64,000 nt of DNA, from assembly GCA_022393335.1 (NCBI GenBank), contig JAJEKB010020913.1, positions 89,607-153,606 on the forward strand. Direction: 5' to 3'. This DNA is from Macrotrachela quadricornifera (lineage: Eukaryota > Rotifera > Eurotatoria > Philodinida > Philodinidae). How positions within the stretch are numbered: position 1 is the first letter of the stretch; each line of letters opens with the position of its first letter. The translations under genes were made by a program, and so were the position numbers. The notes below the pieces were generated by a model that did no database searches, had not been told where the DNA came from, and saw only the letters and a list, made by a program, of their open reading frames with translations. Of the stretch, positions 1 through 9,869 are shown piece after piece.

Positions 1-9
1 TCCGTAATA

Positions 10-134
10 TTAAGATGCAATAACCATGACCATCTTGCGTAATTACCTTGACCATATTGTTGCGTAATTACCTTGACCATACTGTTGCGTAATTACCTTG
101 ACAATGTTCTTACGTAATTACATATATGTATTTT
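10..134. repeat. 25-bp tandem repeat
   Basis: Four units starting at 35, 60, 85 and 110 share the core TTGCGTAATTACCTTGAC at an exact 25-bp spacing. A more degenerate unit precedes them and the last unit decays. The array is non-coding. Confidence 0.85.
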
Positions 135-510
135 CGAAGGATGGGGCCGAAGATGATAATTTCTGAAGTTTTTGAATGAGATTTTCTACGCTTCCTAACA
201 ATTTCACATTATCTTTTTGTTTTATGATGAATCTTTAAGAACTCTTGCAAAGGTCACCAATGAGTTACAAATTCAATTTATCAAACTCAATTTTTTACTA
301 CATGAATTTTTGAATCTGGACTAATCATCTTTGAAAACTTAAGCTATAACGCAGAAATTCATTGTAATCTAATAAGAGAGAGAGAAGAAATGAAAATATT
401 ATCAAATATTATATCTGAATAATTCTTTTAAAAAAAGTGGTAAATTTTTAAAAAGCATAGAAAATTTTTTCATATAACAATAAGAGGGCTGGACAACACC
501 CCTAAAAGTC
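135..510. other. AT-rich spacer
   Basis: No gene, RNA or clear repeat seen. Contains a short GA-rich run near 378-390. Confidence 0.5.
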
Positions 511-599
511 GTGAAATTGTTCCATTTTCAGCAGAAATGCTTTACCCCCACAAAGTCAAGAAGAAATGCTTCATTAAAACAATTCCAGAAATTAATGGT

Positions 600-1150
600 C
601 TTGTCTTTCACCGAAACAAGAATTTCAAGCAGAATCCCATACCCGCTAAGAGCAGTCATGAAAATTCTAGTAGAACTCGAACATCCATATCTGTCCTGAC
701 AAGCAGAAGTCGAAAAGACATAGTAAAATATTCATCATTTTACTTTTTCATCCTAGGGGAAGTCTCAAGAGGAAATGGATTTTTATCAGCAGAAACGAAA
801 ACAATTTCAGTAGAAATCGAACAACCATTTCTTTTCTCACAAGCAGAATTCCAAAAGACATAGTAAGATATTCAACATTTTACTTTTTCATGCTAAGGAG
901 ACTTTCAAGCAGAAATGGATTTTTATCAGCAGAAACGAAAACAATTCTAGGAGAAATATAACAACCATGTCTCTCCTCACAAGCAGAAATCCGAAAGACA
1001 TGGTGTGATATTGATTGTTTTACTTTGTCATCCTAGGGGAAGTCTCAAGGAGAAATGGATTTTCATTAGCAGAAACGAAAACAATTCTAGCAGAAATATA
1101 ACAACCATTTCTCCTCTCATAAGTAGAAGTGTAAAAGACATAGTCTCTTA
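600..1150. repeat. 140-bp tandem repeat array
   Basis: The segment TCCTAGGGGAAGTCTCAAG recurs at 751, 891 (mutated) and 1031, an exact 140-bp period. Each unit carries the words GCAGAAACGAAAACAATT and ATAACAACCATTTCTC. Open frames across it have no protein-like pattern, so it is read as a non-coding satellite. Confidence 0.8.
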
Positions 1151-1470
1151 TTGAACCATTTCACCTTAAAAAGAAGACTATTTCTCCTGCAATTTCAGTA
1201 AAAGTGCAATATCAAATCATAGATTATATATATGTATATTTTTCTGTTTTTATTCTTTGGTTTTCTGATTGAACTATTTCATCTTAAGAGAAAAACCATT
1301 TCACCCTGAAAAAAAAACCATATCTCCTTGAATTTCAGTATATGTATAGTATGAAATGATAGAATATATATGTATTTTTTCTATTTCCATTCTTTGGTTT
1401 TCTGATTGAACCATTTCGCCTTAAAAGAAAAACCATTTCTCTTGAAATTTCAGTATATCTGCAATTTCAA
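1150..1470. repeat. Diverged continuation of the satellite
   Basis: The block TTCTTTGGTTTTCTGATTGAAC occurs at about 1252 and 1390, 138 bp apart. The phrases ACCATTTCACC and ATTTCAGTATAT recur between them. The near-equal period suggests an older, drifted part of the neighbouring 140-bp array. Confidence 0.6.
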
Positions 1471-1654
1471 GGAATATGTTATATATATTTTTTTTCTGTT
1501 CTTCTGTTTTCCTTTAATGTGTGTACATATTTATATATTTTCCATTTCTGCTGTATGTATACAATTTTATGAGGGTGAACCATTTCTGCTGAAAATGGAA
1601 CAATTTCTCGATTCATTGATCCAATTGTCCACTATTGTTTTTTCATAGATACCA

Positions 1655-2307
1655 CACAATTTTTCTACAATATTAATATTAATATTTCGAAATTCTTCAG
1701 CTAAAAAAGTTCAAGTTCATCAATATTTACAAGTTTACTTTTTTCTACATTGCATTTAACTATTCTTCACACATTCTTGATCGGATTTATATTCGGACTG
1801 TTAAATGGTCAGTCTAATAATTCTGATAGATTTTTGTCAATCAATTGCGTACTAATATTACTTTTTTGGTTTGGATCATTATTCTGCTGTAGACGTCAGT
1901 TTTGACCAAAGTGATCTAAAATAAAAGTATAAATAAGTAATTAATATTACATTATTTTCTTTCATTACTTACGTCTGACAGCAGAAAGAAGATAATCTTC
2001 AAGAACAGAAGTGTAATATAAACCATCAAGATTGCATTGAAAGGTGTGACATGTCAATATGCCTTTCATACCTATTTCTACCCCAAATGTGGACTTTTTA
2101 ATGGTTTTTAAATTAATATTTTAATTCTTTAGTAGGAGTTTTTTCCACCATCAATCTATGTTACGAAAAAAGTTGAAATGAATCTTCATCTGTAAATATT
2201 GTATGTGTAAAATCATCATTTTTATGTTTTTTAGTCCATTAGACATGCCGTTCTTTTTCATCGGATGTTAACATGCGAGCAGACTTTGATAAAATATTTT
2301 ATAACTA
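1655..2307 (-). pseudogene. Tc1-like transposase relic, C-terminal part
   Basis: Minus-strand translation gives broken but recognisable Tc1-family pieces: FTDEDSFQLF (first catalytic Asp region, near 2190), LQQNNDP (degenerate second-Asp region, near 1880) and a tail like SPNINPIKNV and EELEL near 1800-1720. A 57-bp GT-AG intron appears at 1916-1972 with a good pyrimidine tract. Stops and frameshifts are frequent, and expected acidic residues are mutated, so it is non-functional. The relic is cut at 2308 by the DD36D element. Weak transposase-like sequence seems to resume beyond 4034, so the two pieces may once have been contiguous. Confidence 0.6.
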
Positions 2308-2309
2308 TA

Positions 2310-2481
2310 CCGGGTGGCCCAAAAGTAAGTAAACAAAGAAATAGTTTTTTGATTTTTTTCTTCATATACCATGATATAGATCTCATACTTATACCACATA
2401 TACTACGTGATATAAGTGAAAGATATAGCATATGAACGATATCCAGATGCATTAGTTTATTCAAAAATGTTCAACTGCAAG
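2310..2481. repeat. Left terminal inverted repeat of the DD36D element
   Basis: Pairs with 3861-4032. The arm runs from CCGGGTGGCCC inward to TTCAACTGCAAG. Mismatches are few, clustered near 2456-2462. Confidence 0.93.
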
Positions 2482-2730
2482 ATTACTAACAGAAAATTAA
2501 TCATGTGTGACAGTTAAAGTTTTGGCTGTCATAACACATTTTGTTCTACTTCTTCTGGTAGTGCTTTTACCTGTTAGTAGTGACATCTGCTAGATAATAA
2601 CACGTACGGTTTTCTCGTACATCGCCCCATTTATAATCTTATTTAAAATTTTATTTTGGGTATTTTCGATTCTCTTTGTGCCGTCTGTTATGTGTATTTT
2701 TAAGAGTGTTATTTTCAGATTTTTTCAACG

Positions 2731-3792
2731 ATGAGTGCAAGTTTTCGATTATCCTCGTCCGAAAGAATCAATGTCGTAAAGTGGTATGCTAAGTACGAGA
2801 ATGCCGCCGAAGTTGCTCGTCAATTCGAAGCACATTATGATCGATCTCCTCCAACACGAAAGACTATTTTGACTATTGCACGAAAGTTCGATGAAAGCGA
2901 AACTATCGAGGATGAACCTAGATCCGGACGACCTAGATCTGTTAGCACCGACGAAAACAGAGAACGCGTTCGTGCTGCTTTCGAAGAAAATCCTGAAACT
3001 TCAACAAGAAGAGGTTCTTTGGAACTAAATCTATCTAGAACCAGTCTTCAACGAATGATGAAAGAGCTCGGATTAAAACCATATCGTCCTCAGTTACTGC
3101 ATGCTTTAAGCGAAGACGATCCCGACAGGCGCTGTGAATTTGCTGATGTCTTTCTACAGTTAGTTGCTGATGATTCTTCGTTTCCCAATCGAATACTTTG
3201 GACTGATGAAGCGACTTTCAAGCTGAATGGGTATGTTAATCGACATAATTGTGTCTACTACGCTGTTGAAAATCCTCACGTAGTTATTACTCAAGAAATA
3301 AATGCTCCTGGTATTACTGTATGGGGCGGCATTTGGTCTGGAGGTCTTATTGGACCATTCTTCTTCCATGATTCCGTTACTGCAAATAGTTATCTCGAAA
3401 TGCTAAAGAAAGAAATTGTTCCTGCTATTAAATCTCGAATGAATTTACAAGAAATATTTTACATGCATGATGGAGCTCCAGCTCATTATGCTCAACTTGT
3501 TCGACACTTCTTAGATGAAACTTTTCGTAATCGGTGGATTGGTCGGCGTGGGGAAATTGAATGGCCCGCGCGATCTCCGGATCTTACTCCAACAGACTTT
3601 TTTCTATGGAGCGTAATCAAAGATCATGTGTATGCGAGAAAACCTCGAAATCTTCAAGCACTTAAGGATGCTATTGTTGAAGAAATGCAAAGCTTGCCAG
3701 TTGATTTATGTCGAAAAGCTTGTCAAACAGTACCTTACAGACTTCAACTGTGTAAAGATATGGAGGGAGAGCATATTGAACAATATCTCTGA
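2731..3792 (+). CDS. Tc1/mariner-type transposase, DD36D
   Basis: 353-residue transposase that should cut and join DNA at TA sites and act on the flanking inverted repeats in the nucleus. The N-terminal half (about 1-115) has helix-turn-helix character with a linker SGRPRS near 65-70. The catalytic domain shows WTDEATF (D159), MHDGAPAHY (D247) and RSPDLTPTDFFLW (D284). There are 36 residues between the second and third Asp, against 34 in classical mariner. HDGAPAHY and TDFFLW are typical of a mariner-related lineage common in arthropods and other invertebrates. The ATG at 2731 follows 249 bp of leader inside the element. No frameshift or internal stop is present. Exact lineage is uncertain without a phylogeny. 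Confidence 0.93.
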   Translation: MSASFRLSSSERINVVKWYAKYENAAEVARQFEAHYDRSPPTRKTILTIARKFDESETIEDEPRSGRPRSVSTDENRERVRAAFEENPETSTRRGSLELNLSRTSLQRMMKELGLKPYRPQLLHALSEDDPDRRCEFADVFLQLVADDSSFPNRILWTDEATFKLNGYVNRHNCVYYAVENPHVVITQEINAPGITVWGGIWSGGLIGPFFFHDSVTANSYLEMLKKEIVPAIKSRMNLQEIFYMHDGAPAHYAQLVRHFLDETFRNRWIGRRGEIEWPARSPDLTPTDFFLWSVIKDHVYARKPRNLQALKDAIVEEMQSLPVDLCRKACQTVPYRLQLCKDMEGEHIEQYL

Positions 3793-3860
3793 CTGCTTTT
3801 TTCTGTAGTTTTGAAGAAAAATTATGTTGAAACTTAGGCATGTTTTTTTTTGTTGATTAT

Positions 3861-4032
3861 CTTGCAGTTGAACATTTTTGAATAAAATAGTGTATCTGGA
3901 TATCGTTCATATGCTATATCTTTCACTTATATCACGTAGTATATGTGGTATAAGTATGAGATCTATATCATGGTATATGAAGAAAAAAATCAAAAAACTA
4001 TTTCTTTGTTTACTTACTTTTGGGCCACCCGG
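3861..4032. repeat. Right terminal inverted repeat of the DD36D element
   Basis: Reverse complement of 2310-2481, ending GGGCCACCCGG immediately before the TA target duplicate. Confidence 0.93.
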
Positions 4033-4033
4033 T

Positions 4034-4160
4034 ATTTGTGAATATGACGGCTAATTAGTGATGTCGGTACTGATTTTTGGTAAATTCTCGATAATTTTTC
4101 TTTTATTCTCTTTCTGGTAAAGAAGAGTCTTAAAAACATAAATTGTTCGATTGCTTGCTT
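4034..4160 (-). pseudogene. Possible N-terminal continuation of the Tc1-like relic
   Basis: Minus-strand reading gives short transposase-like fragments such as KEKLSRIYQK. They could be the other half of the relic at 1655-2307, displaced by insertion of the DD36D element. Reading frame is lost and similarity is weak; the main support is position and orientation. Confidence 0.3.
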
Positions 4161-4189
4161 GCTTGTGTGCCCGTAAATGTTGAGAAAAC

Positions 4190-4365
4190 ATAAAGATTGA
4201 CCGAAAGGTAATCAGGGCTGAGGAACTCGAATCTGAGGTCAGTTTTTCAACATTTTTTTATCGCTTTTTTTATCACAAAGGATCAGTTTTTTACTAAAAA
4301 GAAATTTTCTTATAAGGACTGACCGAAGGGTAATCGGGGTCAAGGAATCCAAATCTGAGGTTACA
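4190..4365. repeat. Short direct repeat pair
   Basis: About 48 bp around GACCGAAAGGTAATC with CGAATCTGAGGT at 4195-4240 recurs with few changes at 4318-4365, about 123 bp downstream. No gene is linked to it. Confidence 0.6.
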
Positions 4366-4861
4366 AGGTGATCCAAGAATCCTCTCCTTTCTTAGAAAAA
4401 TGACTCGTTCTTCCTTATTATAAAGCTAATAACGCTCAAAATTGGACATCTAATTCCTCTTAACTAGATAAATATTATCCTAAATTTGCAGCTCTCTAAT
4501 CCTTATTATAGAAGTGGTATATAGATTCGTATGATAGACAAATTTTGTTTCCATGACCTAAAATCAAAGTAGCGAGAAGTTACATGAAACAATGAGAGAA
4601 AAAGTTAAAAAGAAACGTGTCAGAATGAGAAAATATTAAGAGAATTATAACGAATCGAATTATATTTCAAGATTAATTAGATGTCTATAGTACAATTATT
4701 TAAATATCTTTAACTCTGATTGGATGTATTTTAACGCATGACAATTGTCCATTACTCATTTTCGACAAATCTTTTTCAACGATTTCTCATTTTTCGATTG
4801 TTTTTTTCGACATTTAATTTCTTCGTGTTTTTATTTAATTGCATCATTTTATTACATATTA

Positions 4862-5340
4862 ATGTCCCGAAAATATGAAAAACTTAGGCAACAAATTTTA
4901 TCTTTACATGATTTACATCAAAATTGGTTATCAAGTGATATTGCCAATGAATTAATAAAAAGTGATTATCCACCACCTCAAACAAGAAATACCTTCATTC
5001 ATTATATAAAGTACACAATCAAAGCAAGAAGAAGATCAGGAAGGCCAAGAACAACAAGAACACCAAGGTTTATATCGTTAGTAAAGACCAATATAGAGAA
5101 CAAACGAGGAAAATCTATCCGAAAAACAAATGAATTATTGAAAAGTAATCAATTGAATTCTTCTTATGGCAGTGTTCAAAGAGCACTGAAAGATGATATT
5201 GGAATAAAACGTTGGAAAATAGCACGTTCATAAAAAAACTAGTTTTATCCAACGAGATAAAAGAGTGAAGAGTGCAAGAAATTTGTTAAAACAATTTGGA
5301 ATAAAACTAACAAGATCAAATTCAGAATGGAAATTATTGT
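4862..5340 (+). pseudogene. Tc1-like transposase N-terminal relic
   Basis: From ATG 4862 the frame reads as a DNA-binding N-terminus of a Tc1-like transposase: MSRKYEKLRQQIL, then RRSGRPRTTRTPR as the AT-hook-like linker, then a second helix-turn-helix including YGSVQRALKDD. A stop occurs at 5231. Similar sequence continues just beyond it in another frame (RDKRVKSARNLLKQFG), so there is at least one frameshift. The catalytic DDE domain is not found downstream, where an unrelated transposase relic begins. An overlapping frame from about 5320 to 5473 (RYCQGHTVSGFLSNEAFF) is also open and may be part of that next element. Confidence 0.7.
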
Positions 5341-5485
5341 TCCAAAAGGTTCACGCTACTGTCAGGGGCATACTGTTAGTGGGTTCTTATCTAATGAAGC
5401 ATTTTTCGCAATAATTGTTTACAAAGTTCGTGATGAAACATTTGATTTTGATCATAATATGGACAATATGTAAAAGTTGTGAATA

Positions 5486-7144
5486 ATGGTTAATAGTAAC
5501 AAGCATATTAATTTTGATGATGATGTTTATCTATCAGATGTGGACTACACGAATCTTACTGGCTTCGCACGGGCACACCATGACCATATTCTTTCACATA
5601 TCCCACCAGGTACTTTAAGGAATTCGATTAACCGGTCTTTTTGTTGTACAATTGCCTGCTTATCAATGAAATTGAAACTTGGCTTAAGTAATTCAGTGCT
5701 TGCATCAATGTTAGCTATTGATAACAAGCGCAAAGTGAGCGATATTATACTCAGTGGTCGTTTCGCTCTTTCACAACATTTTGTCCCACATTATTTGGGT
5801 CTCGCGCATATATCTCGAGAAGAAGTTATTCAAAAACACACATCATCTATTGCTACTCGATTATTAAGCGAGAATCGAAATCCTTTATTTTGATTCTTGA
5901 TGGAACTTACATTCATATGCAGGTAACGTTGCTTTCCATTACATATTGTATTTTTAACTGTTTTATTTTGATGAATAGAAGAGTCGTAAAAATGAAGTGC
6001 AACACAAAAGTTTCAATTTGCACAAGCACCATTCACTTGTCAAGCTCATGATTATTGTCACAACTACAGGATATATCGTCGCGATATTTGGTCCATTTTT
6101 CTCGGCTAACAGTACCAATGATGCATCGATTTTAAAACATATTATGAAAAATAATTATGCTGACATATTAAATTGGATCCAAAAAGTGACATCTTCATCC
6201 TAGATAGAGGCTTTCGACATTCGTTAGGTGTATTAAAATCTTTGAGTATTGACATTGCTATGCCATGATTACTTGGACCCAAGCAGCAGTAAGTCGATGT
6301 ACAGGAGGCAAATAATTCTCATTTTGTTACTATGATACGTTGGATAGTAGAGGGTATGAACTCGCGCATCAAACAGTTTAGATGTTTCAATCAAGTTATA
6401 CTAAACTCACCACTACCATCCATGAAAGACTTTTTGATGATAACTACTGCATTACTTAATTGTTTTCATATTCCAATGGTAACTCCATCTGCTGCTGATG
6501 ATACTATTATTACATGTATGTATTCAATGAGAACAAAGAGCAACGCTTTACAAACATTTCTCATTGACAATCAAATAACAAGAAATTCCATCTAGAATGT
6601 TATTGATCTTGATTATTTAGTTGTGACTTTTCCAAAACTATCTCTTATTAATATTAGAACACTCATCTTAGGTAATTCATTAAAACTTATGTTATATCTT
6701 ACCTATTATCGTTTTAGGGGTTTATCAACTAAGGAGAGCTCGAAGCTACGCAGAGAAGCATGCAGGCTCTACTGACCTAACAAATCCAAATATTGAGTTT
6801 CCAGTTCAACAATGTACTCAAGTGGGTGCCCGTGACATCATCCGAATTCGATTTCAATCAGCACATAGGAAATCGTGCCAGTATTATACGTATCTTCAAT
6901 TCAACCAAAATCAAATAATAGCTTAGTATTGAACATGCAAAGATGGTACAAGAGCAGTCGGATACTGCGCACATGTCGCCTCTGCAATTTGGTTCCTTTC
7001 TTATGAATGCTATCAACTCAAAACAAACAAACAGCCATCTTCAACTAATTCAGATAATATACATTATTATGATTCAATATCAGACTACGAATATTCATCT
7101 GATGATAACGACGAAGTCACCTACTATCCTCTGCGTTCACATTA
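5486..7144 (+). pseudogene. DDE_Tnp_4-type transposase with C-terminal SWIM finger, decayed
   Basis: Successive fragments across three frames form one transposase-like protein. An N-terminal helical part starts at ATG 5486. A first catalytic Asp lies in LDGTYIHMQ (about 5896-5922). A 56-bp intron follows (5923-5978). Next come a GPFFSANSTND segment, a second Asp in LDRGFRHS (about 6200) and a Glu in WIVEGMNSRIK (about 6345). Beyond a 46-bp intron (6672-6717) comes YQLRRARSYAEKH. The C-terminus contains TCKDGTRAVGYCAHVAS (about 6933-6980), the CxC...CxH pattern of a SWIM zinc finger, with the first Cys codon now TGA. Frameshifts at about 5890 and 6190 add to the damage. Assignment rests on motif order. 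Terminal repeats were not found. Confidence 0.75.
5923..5978 (+). other. Spliceosomal intron inside the DDE_Tnp_4 relic
   Basis: GTAACG...GAATAG, 56 bp. Removing it joins the LDGTYIHMQ exon to KSRKNEVQHK in a consistent frame, so the element was spliced when active. Confidence 0.65.
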
Positions 7145-7470
7145 ACTCATTTGTTTCATATTTCTTTTTGAAAAAAATCGATTAAAAATATTTTGAATAC
7201 AACTTCTATTTTCGAAAGAAACTACACATAGTCTATCCTCTTATTATAGATACATCAAAACGTCACCACTAGACTTCTATTCGACAGCATCCATTGAGTT
7301 TTTCTGCTATCGTATTTCAATTGTCTACATTATAAACGATTATTGATCATAATTCATGAAAAAATCTTTTCCAAATTTTGATTTCATAAATAGTTTTGTT
7401 ATATTATAGATATATACTGCTTCGATAATCAATCACTTTTGTAGATTCATATGTTAAGTACCGTTAAACA
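7145..7470. other. AT-rich spacer
   Basis: No coding pattern, RNA gene or clear repeat seen. Confidence 0.4.
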
Positions 7471-7478
7471 AAAAATTT

Positions 7479-7810
7479 GCTAGAACTAGAGTACTGCACG
7501 GGTGCAACTTTTCGTACCTGTACTCTACCCGTATATAAATTTTATAGCCGTACCCGTAACATTAGTACCCGTATCCACATTTTTCCTATCAATATCTTAC
7601 CCACACTTATAATCATAGTTCATAATATAAGTTCACTAGTTTATTTAGCTGGTTTAAATAAAAACAAGATAGAAACATCTATATGGTAATCACATACATT
7701 TACGAAGGAACACAATTAATAATTAGAATACTGCACAGGTACAACTTTTCGTATCTGTATTCGACTCGGGTGCGGGTACCCGATCCGCGGGTTGCAGTAC
7801 TTTAGCTAGA
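7479..7810. repeat. Inverted-end repeat with internal GTACCCGTA words
   Basis: The left end CTAGAACTAGAGTACTGCA and the right end TGCAGTACTTTAGCTAG are imperfect inverses. The phrase GCAACTTTTCGTACCTGTA recurs near 7502 and 7741 with changes, and the middle has degenerate TACCCGTA repeats. It is probably a small non-autonomous element or minisatellite. It is GC-richer than its surroundings. Confidence 0.5.
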
Positions 7811-8390
7811 ATTCTTTAGAGCGAAAATAAAAACGTTTCAATAATATCAAGATATTCTATATCTATTACACACATTTAATCTTGTAATTATCTACGTATC
7901 GTTGAAGTTCACGTTATTCTAAAAGGCTACATTAGGCAGTCCTCAGTATTCTTTTAAATCATAGTAAAGATAATAATGAGAAAGAATGAGAGCGGGATAT
8001 CTTCTAATACCGGACATCGAATTGAACTACTTCCTGGAATCGTATATAAATGATGTATGAGGGCCAGCGTGGTATCAGGGAAATCTAGAAGGTAAGCATT
8101 TGAAAAGGTAATGTTTGGGCATTTTTGAAGAACATACTAAGGCCTACTTATGAAAAAAAATAGTGACGAAGTCTCTTGAAAAAATAGAGATCGAAGGTAT
8201 GCAAGCCAAGTATTATACTGTACTTTCTATATCTTATATATCGTGTAGTATTTATATGGTTAAATCAACAGTAAAATTACTATTATAGGAAAACTATGTT
8301 CTAGATAAATATTAGAATCAATTACCTTTGTGATTATAATTAATTAATGAAGGTTTTCTTATGATTTTCAAATAAGGCCTGTTATGCTAT
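7811..8390. other. Spacer without recognised genes
   Basis: AT-rich, no plausible ORF or RNA. Confidence 0.4.
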
Positions 8391-8419
8391 AAAACTCACC
8401 AACCCACCCTCGTTTTGAA

Positions 8420-8582
8420 CATTTTAGCTGGGAAAAACAGAAAATTGGCCTGAAATTTTCAAGAAAGAGCCGTGAACACAAATCCTTTTAGGCTTTTTAC
8501 TATCTGGATGTTCTCTATCAAAGCGTCTGTGAATGAAGAAAACCGGCGTTGAGCACTTCGGGTAGCTCCATCGTAAGCAAAA
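8420..8582. repeat. Dispersed repeat R1, forward copy
   Basis: Shares the order GCTGGGAAAAACAGAAAATTG, a central AT-rich part, then GTGAATGAAG and CGTAAGCA with the reverse complement of 24800-24965. At protein level both give AGKNRKL...VNE.NR...PS with stops in this copy. It could be an old mobile element or a conserved fragment; identity unknown. Confidence 0.55.
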
Positions 8583-8604
8583 ATTACCATTACCGAATAA
8601 ATAC

Positions 8605-9472
8605 TAATAATGACTAAGCATGAATATGTACGATAGACGGATTCTTTTTTATGACGATATCGCGTATGTATTTTCTCTTTTCGTTGTCGTCCGTCAGTAT
8701 CAAAATATCATCATAATGGATATATATTTCACCTATATTTTTTCTTTTGATGTCATGCTTCAATGCATATATTTTTTCCTGGAGAATGATCCAATATAAT
8801 ATTTTCTTTTTCTTTTTTGTTTCTTTAATACCTGATCTGTCTTGATTTTTCAAGATTTTTTTAATGCTTTCCATATTCGATTAAGTTTCCTCACCTCTTT
8901 TCATCTTGTTTTTATATAAGTATCAGTTGTAGAGAGTTAACTTCAAATTTAAAGTGTCGGTGTAAGTGTAGAAACAAGATGGTCTATGAATAGAAGACTT
9001 TAACTAGCATCCAGAACTCATACTTGTAACGACAAATGGGGATGAGTGCCTGTGTGTGCCATTCGGCACAACGTTAATTTGGCTAGACCATCACTCCAAG
9101 TGTATCCTTTCTCTTCTTACATGCGCATTTTAGAGATACAGATACAGGTCACGCGCTCGCACATGAGACGATAAAGAGAGAGGGTCAGCCCGTGGTGAAC
9201 AGGTCAGGCAGGTGAAACATAACGGGTACTGACCGTTACAATACCGACACACATACACAGAATTGTAGAAAACTCTTTGTTAAAATTAAAGTTGCTAGGA
9301 ATCCATTTTAATTAATTCGTCTAAAAAAAGGTATTGATGATTGTAAAATTTAAGATATTGGTGCTTGTAAATATTAGTCTTTTTTTCTAAACACCCTATT
9401 CTCAGACCTGATCAGAGCAGAAAATTGAACTGCACTATTGTTCCAGCTTCTCCAAAGAATATACAGGAGTGA
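8605..9472. repeat. Long dispersed repeat R2, copy 1
   Basis: Matches 10871-11513 over its length (for example GTACGATAGACGGATTC, TATCAAAATATCA, CAAGATGGTCTATGAA, TATTCTCAGACCTGATCAGAG). It differs by a 218-bp insertion at 9024-9241 that copy 2 lacks. Downstream sequence to about 9612 also resembles what follows copy 2 beyond its own insertion. Confidence 0.85.
9024..9241. mobile_element. 218-bp MITE nested in repeat R2
   Basis: Ends are a perfect 8-bp inverted repeat, TTGTAACG at 9024-9031 and CGTTACAA at 9234-9241. It is flanked by TAC on both sides (9021-9023 and 9242-9244). The paralogous site at about 11291-11297 reads CATACCGAC, a clean empty site. The insert has no ORF and is GC-richer than its host repeat. 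Superfamily is not clear from a 3-bp duplication. Confidence 0.75.
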
Positions 9473-9479
9473 GGCAAGG

Positions 9480-9612
9480 CGCTTCATCGAAAAAATTTGA
9501 ACGTCTTCATTACAGCTACAGCAAATGAGCTGAAACTTTTTATTTATGATAGAAACATGTTCAAGGCTCATATATACATAAAGACATGTGTAAAGAGATC
9601 CTTTGTTAAGTA
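9480..9612. repeat. Short repeat R3, copy 1
   Basis: CGTCTTCATTACAGCTACAGC, then GAGCTGAAACTTTTTAT, then AGACATGTGTAAAGAGATCC. Related copies lie at 9709-9822, 13005-13113 and inverted at 13895-13999. Confidence 0.75.
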
Positions 9613-9671
9613 TTGCTATTGACTCTAAGATAAAAATTTTACTTTTTCATAAATAAAAAATAAACTATTAG

Positions 9672-9822
9672 AGAATAGTGCAAAAGTCACTTTACCGGAG
9701 TAAAGATCTAATATCTTCATTACAGTTACAGCAAATGATTTGATTTTTTATCAATGATAGAGGTATGTTCAGGCTTTCTATTCATGAAGACATGCCTAGA
9801 GAGATTCTTTGTTGAACCTATT
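9672..9822. repeat. Short repeat R3, copy 2
   Basis: Same order of motifs (TTCATTACAGTTACAGC, then AAGACATGCCTAGAGAG), preceded by GTCACTTTACCGGAG, which has a counterpart at 12980-12992. Confidence 0.7.
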
Positions 9823-9869
9823 ATTTTCTTCCTGTAAACTTTTTTTGAGGTCCATTAACCATGCGCCGA

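Larger units (their letters stand above)
2310..4032 (+). mobile_element. Complete Tc1/mariner-superfamily transposon (DD36D)
   Basis: A 1723-bp element flanked by TA dinucleotides (2308-2309, 4033-4034), the target duplication expected for the superfamily. It has 172-bp terminal inverted repeats (2310-2481 and 3861-4032) that match almost base for base, with ends CCGGGTGGCCCAAAAGTAAG. A single uninterrupted transposase ORF lies between them. The intact ORF and near-identical arms suggest a recent, potentially autonomous copy. Its base composition is visibly less AT-rich than the surroundings, which would fit a recent arrival but is not proof. Confidence 0.93.

Noticed and set aside
35..134. 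CRISPR-like array in the 25-bp repeat
   Set aside because: Units are contiguous with no unique spacers, and the genome is eukaryotic.
9021..9244. PIF/Harbinger assignment for the 218-bp MITE
   Set aside because: The 3-bp duplication is TAC rather than the usual TWA, so the superfamily was left open.
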